Assembly: GCA_021792015.1 (NCBI GenBank)
Contig: JAJYVM010000035.1
Location: forward strand, 1-15,723
Direction: 5' to 3'
DNA length: 15,723 bases
Origin: Bacillota bacterium
Lineage (GTDB): Bacteria; Bacillota; Sulfobacillia; RBS10-35; JAJYVM01
Numbering within the stretch: the stretch's first letter is position 1; each line of letters opens with the position of its first letter. Below the pieces are notes generated by a model. It did not search any database, was not told the origin of the DNA, and was given only the letters and a program-made list of their open reading frames with translations. Below, in pieces: positions 1-7,566 of the stretch. Made by a program: the position numbers and the translations under genes.

Positions 1-171
1 TGTGAAAGGCCAGCGTCGACCCGGTCAGCAGGCGCGCGTCGGCCCAGCGGCGTCACGGGCGGTTGCGCCTCCCCCATTCAGGATGTCGCGCCCCCGCCCG
101 CGCCAGCGTGATCCGTCTCCTTGTGCCGACAGCGTTCGCAGGGCTAGGGTGGAGCGTGGAGGTGCCTTGCC

Positions 172-2598
172 ATGGCCGTCGCCGAGCCGCTGTCCGTGGC
201 CGCCCCGCCCAGCGCCGCATTCGGTCGCCCTGGCCTGGCCGGCACCTGGGCGCCGGCCAGCAAGCAGGGGATCGGCACGGCGCTGAGCGTCGCCTCGCCG
301 GTGTGGTTCACCCTCGCGCAGGGAGTCGTCACCGAGGTGTACTACCCGCGGGTCGACGTGCCGAACACGCGCGACCTGCAGCTGCTCACCCTGCTGCCGG
401 GGGGCGAGGTGGTCGAGGAGCGCCGCGACATGGACGCCACGGTCGCGCGCCCGGATGCGGACGCGCTCTTTTACCAGGTGACCACGGCCGACCGCCGCGG
501 GCGCTTCCGCATCGAGAAGCGGATCATCACCGATCCCGACCGCCCGTCGCTGGCCATGCGCGTGCGCTTCCGCCCAGGCGCGGGACTTGCGGGCGCGGCG
601 GGCGCCGCGCCCCCCGACGGTTCCGCTGCGGCGGCACGGCTCTTCGTCCTGCTCGCGCCCCACGTCTTCGGCCAGTCGTCCGGTAACTCGGCGCGTGTCC
701 TCACCCGGCCGGACGGGCGCACGCTGCTGGTGGCCTGCCGGCACACGACCTGGCTGTGCCTGGCGGCCTCGCACCCCGTCGCCCGGGCAAGCTGCGGCTT
801 CGCCGGCGTCTCGGACGGCTGGACCGACCTGCACGCGCACGGCGACATGCGCTGGGCCTTCACCGAGGCCACGGACGGCAACGTGGCCGTGATGGCTGAG
901 CTCGCGCCGGGGTTCGCCGATCGCGCGCTCACCCTGGCGCTGGGCTTTGGCACCTCCATCGAGGCAGCCTGCGACCACGCCGTGGCCACCGCCGATGCGC
1001 CGTTTCGCAGCATGGAGATGCGCTACCGCTCCGGCTGGCAGCGCTGGTGCCGGGGCCTCGTGGACCTCGGCGGGCAGTCCGGCGACGGGGGTCGCCTCTA
1101 CCGCCTGTCGGCCATGACCCTGAAGGCGCATGAGGACAAGGAGAACCCCGGCGCGCACATCGCCTCGCTGGCCGTGCCCTGGGGGGAGGGAAGCGGCGAC
1201 AGCAACGCAGGCGGCTACCACCTGGTCTGGCCGCGCGATCTCTACCACAGCGCCACGGGGCGCCTGGCGGCGGGCGACAAGGAGGGCGCGGTCGACGCCC
1301 TGCGCTACCTCTTCCGCACGCAGCGGGCCGACGGGGCCTGGCCCCAGAACTTCTGGGTCTTCGGGGAGCCGTACTGGCGCGGGCTGCAGCTGGACGAGCT
1401 GGCCTTCCCGATCCTGCTCGCCTGGCAGTGCCGGCGGGCCGGCGCCCTGCCGTTCAACCCCTACCCCACCCTGGTCGTGCCGGCGGCGCACGCCGTGGCG
1501 CGCCTGGGGCCCGTCACGCAGGAGGAGCGGTGGGAGGAGAACGGCGGCTACTCGCCGTCGACCCTGGCCTCGGCCATCGCGGGGCTGGTCTGCGCGGCCG
1601 AGATGGCGGCCGACAACGACGACCCGTTCGCGCGGCAGTACTTCCTGGAGGTCGCCGACGCCTGGACGGCCTCGCTCGAGGACTGGACGTACACGACGGC
1701 CGGCAACATTCCGCCGAGCTTCACCGAGTACTACGAGCGGGTCGTGGACCCCGCCCACGTCGGCGGGCTGCGCGGCGCCGTGACCCGCGTGGCCAACCAG
1801 CCGGGGCAGCTGGCCCTGCCGGCCAGCTCCATCATCGACGGGGGCTTTTTGGAGCTGGTGCGCTACGGCGTGCGGCGCCCGAACGACCCGCACGTGCTGA
1901 GATCCCTCGCGGCCTACGACGCGGCCTGCCGGGTGGAGACGCCGCTCGGGCCCTGCTGGCACCGGTACAACCACGACGGTTACGGGCAGAAGGCCGACGG
2001 CGGGCCCTACGACGGCTCCGGCGTGGGCCGGGCCTGGCCCCTGCTCACGGGTGAGCGCGCGCACTACGAGCTGGCGGCGGGGGGCGATGCCGCGGCCCTG
2101 CGCGCGGCCCTGGAGCGCTTTGCCGGGGTGGCCGGCATGCTGCCGGAGCAGATCTGGGACAGCGCCGACATCCCGGAACGGGGGATGCACATCGGCGGGC
2201 CGACGGGCTCGGCGGCGCCGCTCTGCTGGGCGCACGCCGAATACATCAAGCTGCTGCGCTCGCTGCACGACGGCTCTGTGTTCGACTGTCCGGCGCCGGT
2301 GCGGCAGCGCTACGCGACGGGCGTGCCGGCCGGGGCGCCCGTCATCTGGAAGTTCAACAACAAGGTCCGCCAGCGCCCGGCCAGCCGGCCGCTGCGGGTC
2401 GAGGTCTACGCGCCGGGCGCCATGCACTGGTCGGACGACGAATGGGCAACCATCCACCACGACCCGATGCAGCCGCGCGGGCACGGCGTCTGGACCTTCG
2501 CCTTCCCGCGCGAGGCGGTGAACGTGCGCTTCACGTTCTACTGGCATGACGAGCAACGCTGGGAAGGGCGGGATTTTCAAGTGGTGACGGCCGAATGA
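172..2598 (+). CDS. GH15 glucan 1,4-alpha-glucosidase / glucodextranase-like protein
   Basis: Family GH15 enzymes release beta-glucose from non-reducing ends of alpha-glucans by inversion. The 808-residue protein has an N-terminal beta-sandwich of the glucodextranase_N type (about residues 20-270), an (alpha/alpha)6 catalytic barrel (about 300-710) and a short beta-rich C-terminal tail rich in aromatic residues. Visible family motifs are WPRDLYH at about 353, WEENGGYSP at 454 (general acid among E455/E456), a WHRYNHDGYG stretch, and LPEQIWD with E659 as the likely catalytic base. There is no signal peptide or membrane segment, so a cytoplasmic role on storage or imported glucan is inferred. 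GGAGG at 158-162 lies 9 nt before the ATG, which fixes the start. It is the first gene of a three-gene operon and overlaps the next gene by ATGA. Exact linkage specificity (alpha-1,4, alpha-1,6 or trehalose, which some GH15 members cleave) cannot be read from sequence. Confidence 0.93.
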   Translation: MAVAEPLSVAAPPSAAFGRPGLAGTWAPASKQGIGTALSVASPVWFTLAQGVVTEVYYPRVDVPNTRDLQLLTLLPGGEVVEERRDMDATVARPDADALFYQVTTADRRGRFRIEKRIITDPDRPSLAMRVRFRPGAGLAGAAGAAPPDGSAAAARLFVLLAPHVFGQSSGNSARVLTRPDGRTLLVACRHTTWLCLAASHPVARASCGFAGVSDGWTDLHAHGDMRWAFTEATDGNVAVMAELAPGFADRALTLALGFGTSIEAACDHAVATADAPFRSMEMRYRSGWQRWCRGLVDLGGQSGDGGRLYRLSAMTLKAHEDKENPGAHIASLAVPWGEGSGDSNAGGYHLVWPRDLYHSATGRLAAGDKEGAVDALRYLFRTQRADGAWPQNFWVFGEPYWRGLQLDELAFPILLAWQCRRAGALPFNPYPTLVVPAAHAVARLGPVTQEERWEENGGYSPSTLASAIAGLVCAAEMAADNDDPFARQYFLEVADAWTASLEDWTYTTAGNIPPSFTEYYERVVDPAHVGGLRGAVTRVANQPGQLALPASSIIDGGFLELVRYGVRRPNDPHVLRSLAAYDAACRVETPLGPCWHRYNHDGYGQKADGGPYDGSGVGRAWPLLTGERAHYELAAGGDAAALRAALERFAGVAGMLPEQIWDSADIPERGMHIGGPTGSAAPLCWAHAEYIKLLRSLHDGSVFDCPAPVRQRYATGVPAGAPVIWKFNNKVRQRPASRPLRVEVYAPGAMHWSDDEWATIHHDPMQPRGHGVWTFAFPREAVNVRFTFYWHDEQRWEGRDFQVVTAE

Positions 2599-3632
2599 GC
2601 TGCCAGGCGGTCCTGGTGCTTCCGGGCTCCGCGCAGAGCGCGGCCCTCGGTGAGGTGGAGGTCGGCAAGCCCGGTCCGGGGCAGGTGCTGGCACGGACCC
2701 TCCGGGTCGGCATCTGCGGCACCGACGCGGAGATCGACCGCGGCGAGTACGGCGAGGCGCCGCCCGGCGCGGAGCGGCTGGTCCTCGGGCACGAGTCCCT
2801 GCTGCGTATCGAGGGCACCGGCCAGCTGGCGGTCGGCATCGTCCGCCGGCCCTGCCCCGAGCTCTGCCCCAACTGCGCGTCCGGGCGCTGGGACATGTGC
2901 ACGACCGGTGACTACAGCGAGCACGGGATCCGCCGGCTGGACGGGTTCTTGCGCGAGCGGCTGGTCATCGCCGCCGACGGGCTGGTGCCCGTGCCGGACG
3001 CCCTCGAGCCGGTCGCGGTGCTCGTGGAGCCGCTCAGCATCGTGGAGAAGGCCATCGCCGAGGCGTGGGCCATCCAGGCGCGGCTGAAGTGGGCGCCCAA
3101 GCGCGCCCTGGTGACGGGCGCCGGGCCGGTCGGGCTGCTGGCCGCCTACGCCCTGCGCCAGCGGGGGCTGGACGTGTGGGTCGTGGACCAGCGGCCCCCG
3201 GGGTCGCCGAAGGCGGAGGCGGTGGCGGCCGTCGGCGCGCATTACGTGGACGACATCGACAAGGCCGGCGCGGCCTTCGACATCGCCGTGGAGGCCACCG
3301 GTTACGCGCCCCTGCTCTTCGCCGCCAGTGGCCTGCTGGCGCGAAACGGCGTCCTGGCCCTGACCGGCGTGACGAGCGGGCACCACACGGTCTCGGTGGA
3401 CGCCAACGCCCTGAACGCCGACATGGTTCTTGAGAACCAGGTGATCTTCGGGTCGGTCAACGCGGCGCGGGCCCACTACGAGCAGGCCGTGGCCGACCTC
3501 GGCGACTGGGTGAAGCGCTGGCCCGGCGCGACGGAGCGCCTCATCACGGCGCGCCATCCCCTGGCCGACTTCCGGGCCGCGCTCGGAAAGTCCCCGGACG
3601 ACATCAAGACTGTGGTCGAGGTGGGCGGCTGA
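2595..3632 (+). CDS. gdh: Zinc-dependent glucose 1-dehydrogenase (MDR superfamily)
   Basis: This enzyme oxidises glucose (or related aldoses) to the lactone with NAD(P)+. The 345-residue protein has the usual medium-chain dehydrogenase layout: a GroES-like catalytic half followed by a Rossmann domain. Visible residues are catalytic-zinc ligands C41 (in ICGTD) and H66/E67 (in LGHES), a cysteine-rich lobe (C87, C91, C94, C102) that may bind structural zinc, the dinucleotide motif GAGPVG at 175-180, and VEATG. The C-terminal ENQVIFGSVNA and the spacing of C41/H66/E67 match archaeal-type glucose dehydrogenases rather than alcohol dehydrogenases. The ATG sits inside the upstream stop (ATGA), so translation is probably coupled to the GH15 gene, whose product glucose is the likely substrate. 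A pentose or galactose preference is also possible. NAD versus NADP cannot be decided by eye. Confidence 0.9.
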   Translation: MSCQAVLVLPGSAQSAALGEVEVGKPGPGQVLARTLRVGICGTDAEIDRGEYGEAPPGAERLVLGHESLLRIEGTGQLAVGIVRRPCPELCPNCASGRWDMCTTGDYSEHGIRRLDGFLRERLVIAADGLVPVPDALEPVAVLVEPLSIVEKAIAEAWAIQARLKWAPKRALVTGAGPVGLLAAYALRQRGLDVWVVDQRPPGSPKAEAVAAVGAHYVDDIDKAGAAFDIAVEATGYAPLLFAASGLLARNGVLALTGVTSGHHTVSVDANALNADMVLENQVIFGSVNAARAHYEQAVADLGDWVKRWPGATERLITARHPLADFRAALGKSPDDIKTVVEVGG

Positions 3633-3633
3633 T

Positions 3634-4560
3634 ATGGAGATCGGGATGGTCGGGCTCGGACGGATGGGCGGCAACATGGTCCGGCGCCTGATGGGCAGGG
3701 ACCACCGCTGCATCGTGTACGACCGCTCGCCGGAGGCGGTGAAGGAACTGGCGGCGGCGGGCGCCGCGCCGGCCGCCTCGCTGGAGGCCTTCGTGGCGGC
3801 ATTCACCACGAAGCCGCGGGTGATATGGGTGATGGTGCCCTCCGGCGACCCCACGAAGGAGACGATCCGGGCGATTGGGGAGCTGGCCGACCGCGGCGAC
3901 ATCGTCGTCGACGGCGGCAACACCAACTGGCGCGCCGCCATGGTCGATGCGGAGCACCTGGCCGGCAGGGGCATCCGCTACCTGGACGCCGGCACCTCGG
4001 GCGGCGTGTGGGGCCTGCAGGAGGGCTACTGCCTGATGGTCGGGGGCGATGACGCCTCCTACGCGCACTGCCTGCCCCTGCTCAAGGACCTCGCGCCCGC
4101 GGACGGCGGCCTCGTGCACACCGGACCGGCGGGCTCCGGCCACTTCGTGAAGATGGTCCACAACGGCGTCGAGTACGGGCTGATGCAGGCCTACGCCGAG
4201 GGCTTCGAGCTGATGAAGCGCCTGCCGGAGTTCCCGAACCTCGACCTGCCCGCCATCGCCGAGTGCTGGCGCAGCGGCAGCGTCGTGCGCTCCTGGCTGC
4301 TCGACCTGCTGGCGGACGGGCTGCACAAGAACCCGGAGCTGAAGGGCGTGGCCCCCTACGTGGACGACACGGGCGAGGGCCGCTGGACCGTGGAGACGGC
4401 CATCGAGGCCGCCGTGCCGCTGCCGGTCATCAGCATGGCCCTCTACGACCGCTTCCGCAGCCGGATGCAGGAGAGCTTCGGCGACAAGATGCTGGCCGTC
4501 ATGCGCAACGAGTTCGGCGGCCACGCCATGAAGACGGAGGGTCCGGCATCCAAGCCCTGA
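3634..4560 (+). CDS. gnd: 6-phosphogluconate dehydrogenase, decarboxylating (short YqeC/GndA-like form)
   Basis: The enzyme oxidatively decarboxylates 6-phosphogluconate to ribulose 5-phosphate. At 308 residues this is the short bacterial form, often NAD+-dependent, rather than the roughly 470-residue Gnd. It begins with a Rossmann motif GLGRMG at residues 7-12. It then shows VDGGNTNW, the substrate-binding DAGTSGG segment, and the catalytic stretch HFVKMVHNGVEYG with K173, N177 and E180. The all-alpha C-terminal domain ends in RMQESFGDKMLAVMRNEFGG, typical of the family. The ATG lies 1 nt after the glucose dehydrogenase stop, with AGGTGGG about 8 nt upstream. Its place behind glucoamylase and glucose dehydrogenase implies a glucan to gluconate to pentose-phosphate route. 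Lactonase and gluconate kinase are not in the window. Confidence 0.93.
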   Translation: MEIGMVGLGRMGGNMVRRLMGRDHRCIVYDRSPEAVKELAAAGAAPAASLEAFVAAFTTKPRVIWVMVPSGDPTKETIRAIGELADRGDIVVDGGNTNWRAAMVDAEHLAGRGIRYLDAGTSGGVWGLQEGYCLMVGGDDASYAHCLPLLKDLAPADGGLVHTGPAGSGHFVKMVHNGVEYGLMQAYAEGFELMKRLPEFPNLDLPAIAECWRSGSVVRSWLLDLLADGLHKNPELKGVAPYVDDTGEGRWTVETAIEAAVPLPVISMALYDRFRSRMQESFGDKMLAVMRNEFGGHAMKTEGPASKP

Positions 4561-4577
4561 TGGGATGACGCGGGATC

Positions 4578-4606
4578 GTGCCGGGCGCCGACGGGGCGCC
4601 CGGCAC
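4578..4606. terminator. GC-rich hairpin between convergent genes
   Basis: A perfect 12-bp inverted repeat (GTGCCGGGCGCC / GGCGCCCGGCAC) with a 5-nt loop lies 17 nt after the gnd stop and 33 nt after the convergent aldo/keto reductase stop. There is no T-run on either side, so this is a bidirectional termination or 3'-end protecting stem rather than a textbook intrinsic terminator. Confidence 0.65.
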
Positions 4607-4639
4607 GCCAGGTGCCGCGGCACGTGCGGGCGGGCGCCC

Positions 4640-5587
4640 TCAGCGCGCGGCCGCCACCACGCGGTCCAGCACCTCCGGCGGCAGTGGACCCCGGTCGGCC
4701 CACCGCGCCGCCTGCTCGATCTGCGCAAGGTCGGAGAACCCCACCAGCGCCGTGGCGACCCCCGGCACCGAGAGGGCAAAGCGCAGCGCCAGCTCCGCCA
4801 TGCCGCCCTCCAGGCCGAGATCGGCCGGCAGCGCCGCCAGGGCCGCCACGCGGGCGAGGTCGCCCTCGTAGTCGCCGCCCTCCGTCAGGGCGCCGCCGAC
4901 CCCGCCGGCCAGGGGCGGGCGCGGGCCGGGCCCCGCCACGGCGCCGGCGGCCATCACGCGGATGGCGAGGATCCCCATGCCCGCATCGGCGGCCCGCCGG
5001 CCGAGCCCCGCGAAGTCCTGCGCGCCCCCGCTGGCGCCCGCCCAGAACGCGCTGGGGTTCAGCGCATTCAGGTACGTCTGCATGGTGGCGAAGCCGCCGG
5101 AGGCGACGGCGCGGCCGATGGCCGGCGTGTCGCCGAGGCCCGTGATCCCGGCGTGGCGAATCAGGCCCTCGGCCACCAGGCGCCCCATGGCGTCCGCGAC
5201 GGCGTCGAGCGCGCCGGTGATGCGGTTGTGCAGGTGCAGCACGTCCACATGGTCGCGGCCAAGGCGCCGCAGCCCGGCCGCCAGCGCCTCGCGCAGCGCC
5301 GGCCACGGCTCGGCCAACCGCTCCTCGGGCAGGCGAACCTTCGTCCCCACGGCCACCGCGGTCAGGGCGCCCGCCTCGCGCAGGGCGGCCCCCAGGTGCT
5401 CCTCGGAGCGCCCGTCCCCATATTGCGCCGCCGTGTCGAAGTACGTCACGCCCGCGGCCAGGGCCATCGCCACGGCGCGGCTCCGCAGCCCGGCATCGCC
5501 GCGCACGATGAGACCGCCCACGTTGCCGCAGCCAAAAGCCAGGGCCGAGACCATGCGGCCGGTGCGTCCCAGCGGCCGCTGCTCCAT
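4640..5587 (-). CDS. Aldo/keto reductase family protein
   Basis: This is an NAD(P)H-dependent oxidoreductase of the aldo/keto reductase (TIM-barrel) superfamily, 315 residues. The catalytic tetrad is visible: D51 and Y56 in FDTAAQYGDGRSE, K83 in VGTKVRLP, and H120 in VDVLHLHN. The C-terminal cofactor-binding segment reads SVPGVATALVGFSDLAQIE. The SEEHLGAAL after the Tyr loop and the HVDVLHLH strand are typical of the L-fucose/D-threo-aldose dehydrogenase and YghZ-like groups, but the substrate cannot be assigned. Two in-frame ATGs lie close together (5596 and 5587). GAAAGGG ends directly against the first and is 9 nt from the second, so 5587 is chosen. The gene converges on gnd and starts 195 bp downstream of the hydrogenase-associated gene. 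It may be transcribed separately. Confidence 0.88.
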   Translation of the reverse strand: MEQRPLGRTGRMVSALAFGCGNVGGLIVRGDAGLRSRAVAMALAAGVTYFDTAAQYGDGRSEEHLGAALREAGALTAVAVGTKVRLPEERLAEPWPALREALAAGLRRLGRDHVDVLHLHNRITGALDAVADAMGRLVAEGLIRHAGITGLGDTPAIGRAVASGGFATMQTYLNALNPSAFWAGASGGAQDFAGLGRRAADAGMGILAIRVMAAGAVAGPGPRPPLAGGVGGALTEGGDYEGDLARVAALAALPADLGLEGGMAELALRFALSVPGVATALVGFSDLAQIEQAARWADRGPLPPEVLDRVVAAAR

Positions 5588-5596
5588 GCGCTTCAT

Positions 5597-5603
5597 CCCT
5601 TTC
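5597..5603 (-). promoter_or_regulatory. Ribosome binding site deciding the aldo/keto reductase start
   Basis: GAAAGGG on the minus strand ends immediately before one ATG (5596) and 9 nt before the next in-frame ATG (5587). The spacing favours the second ATG, which also begins the conserved MEQRPLGRTG start of the family. Confidence 0.55.
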
Positions 5604-5607
5604 GCCC

Positions 5608-5629
5608 GCCGGCGCGCAGCTGCGCCGGC
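5608..5629. repeat. Inverted repeat in the gap before the aldo/keto reductase
   Basis: An 8-bp inverted repeat (GCCGGCGC / GCGCCGGC, loop of about 6 nt) sits just upstream of the aldo/keto reductase ribosome binding site, about 155 nt after the preceding gene's stop. It could be a 5'-leader hairpin or the end of the upstream transcript. The remainder of the 195-bp gap shows no gene or clear promoter. Confidence 0.3.
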
Positions 5630-5782
5630 GCCGATGCTCGCCCCAGGGGATGGGTTACTCCGCCCCGCCGCCGACGCCTTCCGCGCCGAGGGGCCGGGAG
5701 CGCGGGGATCGCGGCTGTGCCGGCGGCGCCACCTGTGTGGGCAGAGCACGGGGCCGCCCCTCCCCCGCGCCGGCGCATCGCT

Positions 5783-6520
5783 TCAGAGCACGAGGTTCGC
5801 CTGGCGCAGCCCCGCCCGCGTTTCGGCCAGCAGCCGCCGCAGGGCCTGCGGGCGCAGCACCTCGCACGCCCAGTCCCAGTGGACGGAGACGTAGGCGCCG
5901 GCGGGCGCGTCGTCGGCCAGCTGGCGGCGGACCCGGACGACGGCCGCCGGCCCGAGGACGAGACAGCCCTCGCGGAGCAGCAGCGGCTGGCGCTCCAGCA
6001 CGAGGTCGGGGCCATCGGCCCGCACGACCCTGCCCCAGCTGATGCGGCACCTGTCCAGGTGCGCGAGGGTGATGTCGGCGCGCGGATCGCGCGCCAATCC
6101 GGCCGCCCGGTAGACGTTGAGGACGTGAAAGTTGTGATGGGGCCGGCCGCCCTGATCCAGCAGGGAGATGAGGTGGCTGAAGGCACGGGCCGCCGTCCGC
6201 GCGCGGAAGCGGTCTCGGAGGCTGTCGTAGAAGGCGCCCTCCGCCACGCGGTCCAGGCACGGGTTGCCGATCCAGTACGCCTCCACCACACGGCGGTCGA
6301 AGGGCTCGGCGATGCCGTTGGCCGTGGCGATCAGGCGGAGGTAGGGGTAGGCGCCGTCGAACCGCCGCGCCAGTGCGAGCAGGTCCTGGTCCGTGCGCCC
6401 CGCCGTCACATACTGCAGCAGGGTGTCGCCGACGTCCGGCCCGCAGTAGCCGAGCCGGTTCGGCGGGAATGCGTAGCGGCCGAAGAGGACGGCGCCGGCC
6501 TGCACGCGCGGGTCGATCAT
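5783..6520 (-). CDS. DUF6390-like protein of a hydrogenase-maturation cluster
   Basis: The 245-residue protein has no catalytic motif I recognise. From memory it resembles the uncharacterised DUF6390 family, found near [NiFe]-hydrogenase and hyp genes in high-GC bacteria. That assignment needs a profile search. Seen directly: an N-terminal stretch GRYAFPPNRLGYCGPD, a conserved-looking AYWIGNP segment, an internal PHHNFHVLNVY stretch rich in His and aromatics, and a C-terminal SVHWDWACEVL followed by a Leu/Arg-rich helix. No signal peptide or membrane segment is evident. The ATG overlaps the stop of the upstream small membrane protein (ATGA), which itself overlaps hypC, so the three genes form one transcription unit. 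A role in hydrogenase assembly or regulation is inferred from context only. Confidence 0.75.
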   Translation of the reverse strand: MIDPRVQAGAVLFGRYAFPPNRLGYCGPDVGDTLLQYVTAGRTDQDLLALARRFDGAYPYLRLIATANGIAEPFDRRVVEAYWIGNPCLDRVAEGAFYDSLRDRFRARTAARAFSHLISLLDQGGRPHHNFHVLNVYRAAGLARDPRADITLAHLDRCRISWGRVVRADGPDLVLERQPLLLREGCLVLGPAAVVRVRRQLADDAPAGAYVSVHWDWACEVLRPQALRRLLAETRAGLRQANLVL

Positions 6521-6768
6521 GCGCCCCCCACCTCGCGGCGTCCGTCGGCGGGCGTCGGGGCGCGCCGCAGGTGGGCGAGCAGGGCCACCGCCAGGCTGAC
6601 GGCGACCGCCAGATGCTCGCGCAGCCCGCTCCGGCTCGCGGCTGCCGCGATGACGAAGCCGGCCAGGCCGGCGACGCCGCCCTTCATGGCCAGGCGGAGG
6701 GTGGCGTCCGGGAGCAGGCGGACGCGCGCACCGGCCAGCCAGGCGACGGGATCCGGCCGGATGCTCAC
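6517..6768 (-). CDS. Small membrane protein in the hypC operon
   Basis: This 83-residue protein is not recognised as a named family. It has two hydrophobic stretches, about residues 29-45 (GGVAGLAGFVIAAAA core) and 52-67 (HLAVAVSLAVALLAHL), separated by a short polar SRSGLRE loop, with basic residues before the first and after the second. That suggests a small two-helix inner-membrane protein with a charged C-terminal tail. It starts with GTG overlapping the hypC stop (GTGA) and ends overlapping the next ATG (ATGA). This embedding between two co-oriented genes supports it as real despite its size. A link to hydrogenase biogenesis or membrane attachment is inferred from position only. Confidence 0.6.
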   Translation of the reverse strand: MSIRPDPVAWLAGARVRLLPDATLRLAMKGGVAGLAGFVIAAAASRSGLREHLAVAVSLAVALLAHLRRAPTPADGRREVGGA

Positions 6769-6989
6769 GCCGGATCCTCCCCCCGCAGGGCGCGCAGCAG
6801 GGCGGTGGTTTCCGCCGCCTCCAGGGCGCTGATGCGGCCCACGATCAGGTCCGCCTGCACCAGGACCCAGTCGCCGGGCCGGGCATCAGGCTGGCTAAGG
6901 GCGATGCACCAGCGCGTGCGGTCCGGCAGGCGCACCTGCGCCGTGCCGTCGAGCAGCCGCAGGACCTGGCCGGGCTGGCTCATGCACAT
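6765..6989 (-). CDS. hypC: HypC/HybG/HupF-type hydrogenase maturation chaperone (variant)
   Basis: HypC-family chaperones carry the Fe(CN)2CO unit with HypD and deliver it to the hydrogenase large-subunit precursor. This 74-residue protein begins MCMSQPGQV, keeping the essential N-terminal Cys2 and the Pro6-Gly7 seen in the classical MCLAIPGKV start. It also retains the beta-barrel pattern ending in GDWVLVQADLIVGRISALEAAET. The His normally found in the VLVH segment is replaced by Gln45, as in some shorter HypC paralogues. The start is set by the obligatory Met-Cys. The frame continues open upstream, but that part has no family similarity. It is divergent from hypA across a 231-bp region and overlaps the next minus-strand gene by GTGA. 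Confidence 0.82.
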   Translation of the reverse strand: MCMSQPGQVLRLLDGTAQVRLPDRTRWCIALSQPDARPGDWVLVQADLIVGRISALEAAETTALLRALRGEDPA

Positions 6990-7061
6990 GAGTGGCCGCA
7001 CCCCCACGCCCCCATCGTCGCGGCGGCCCCGCCGGCCCCGACACGGCCATGTGGTCTGCAT

Positions 7062-7140
7062 GGCGGCGTCCGTTCGGTCCGCCCTGCCTCCAGCCGCGGG
7101 GGCAGGGCCGTGCGACCCCATTTGGCAGCGTCCGTTCGGT
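7062..7140. repeat. Spaced direct repeat and hairpin in the hypC-hypA divergent region
   Basis: Two copies of a 17-bp element, GGCGGCGTCCGTTCGGT (7062-7078) and GGCAGCGTCCGTTCGGT (7124-7140), match at 16 of 17 positions. They start 62 bp apart, close to six helical turns. Between them lies an inverted repeat, GCCCTGCC (7081-7088) and GGCAGGGC (7101-7108), with a 12-nt loop. The arrangement inside a divergent promoter region fits regulator binding sites, although no -35/-10 pair is obvious. The rest of the gap (6990-7061 and 7141-7206) shows only GC-rich sequence. Confidence 0.45.
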
Positions 7141-7220
7141 GCGACGGGCGCCCGTCCATCCGGCCCTGGCCGCGAGGACCCGTGCCATGGGACGATGGCG
7201 GCGAGCGGGGAGGGCGGCCC

Positions 7221-7565
7221 GTGCACGAGCTGGGTCTGGCCGCGGCCATCCTCGACCGGGCCGAGGCGGCCATGCGTGCCCACAGCCGCGACCGGGTGCG
7301 CCGCGTCGAGGTGGCCGTCGGGGAACTGGCGACCGTGCTGCCGGACAACCTGGCCTTCTGCTTCGCCGCGCTGGCTGCCGACCGGCCAGGCCTCAGCGGG
7401 GCGCACCTGGACGTCACCGTGCGGCCGCTGGCCGTGCGGTGCATGGACTGCGGCCATGAGGGCCGCCCCGAGCGCATCGAGACGCGATGCCCGCGCTGCG
7501 GCAGCCGGCATGTGACGATCGCCTCCGGGCAGGAGCTGGAGATCGTCGCCCTGGAGGTGGAGTGA
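7221..7565 (+). CDS. hypA: Hydrogenase nickel-incorporation metallochaperone HypA
   Basis: HypA binds nickel and, with the GTPase HypB, inserts it into [NiFe]-hydrogenase large subunits. The 114-residue protein starts with (V/M)HELGLAAAIL. The N-terminal His2-Glu3 is the conserved nickel site and pins the start to this GTG, with GGGGAGGG 6 nt upstream. The zinc ribbon is formed by CMDC (74-77) and CPRC (90-93). The spacer of 12 residues and the overall length are normal for the family. The frame extends further upstream without family resemblance, so the longer version was not used. The hypB start codon follows one base after its stop, consistent with an operon and with HypA-HypB acting as a complex. 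Confidence 0.95.
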   Translation: MHELGLAAAILDRAEAAMRAHSRDRVRRVEVAVGELATVLPDNLAFCFAALAADRPGLSGAHLDVTVRPLAVRCMDCGHEGRPERIETRCPRCGSRHVTIASGQELEIVALEVE

Positions 7566-7566
7566 G

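Noticed and set aside
1..77. A minus-strand frame open from an ATG at 77 to the left edge (about 25 codons), possibly a divergent gene.
   Set aside because: It has no good ribosome binding site, no recognisable motif and is too short to judge. Nothing else is supported in 1-157.
121..150. TTGTGC and TAGGGT spaced 18 bp apart as a promoter for the GH15 operon.
   Set aside because: Both hexamers match poorly, and the implied transcription start would fall on the ribosome binding site.
25..2694. A very long minus-strand open frame antisense to the GH15 gene.
   Set aside because: Composition is Arg/Pro/Gly/Ala-rich with no family motifs. It is the antisense shadow of a high-GC gene with clear GH15 motifs.
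4565..6832. A 755-codon plus-strand open frame across the aldo/keto reductase and DUF6390-like genes.
   Set aside because: It is low-complexity and overlaps two minus-strand genes with conserved sequence and proper ribosome binding sites.
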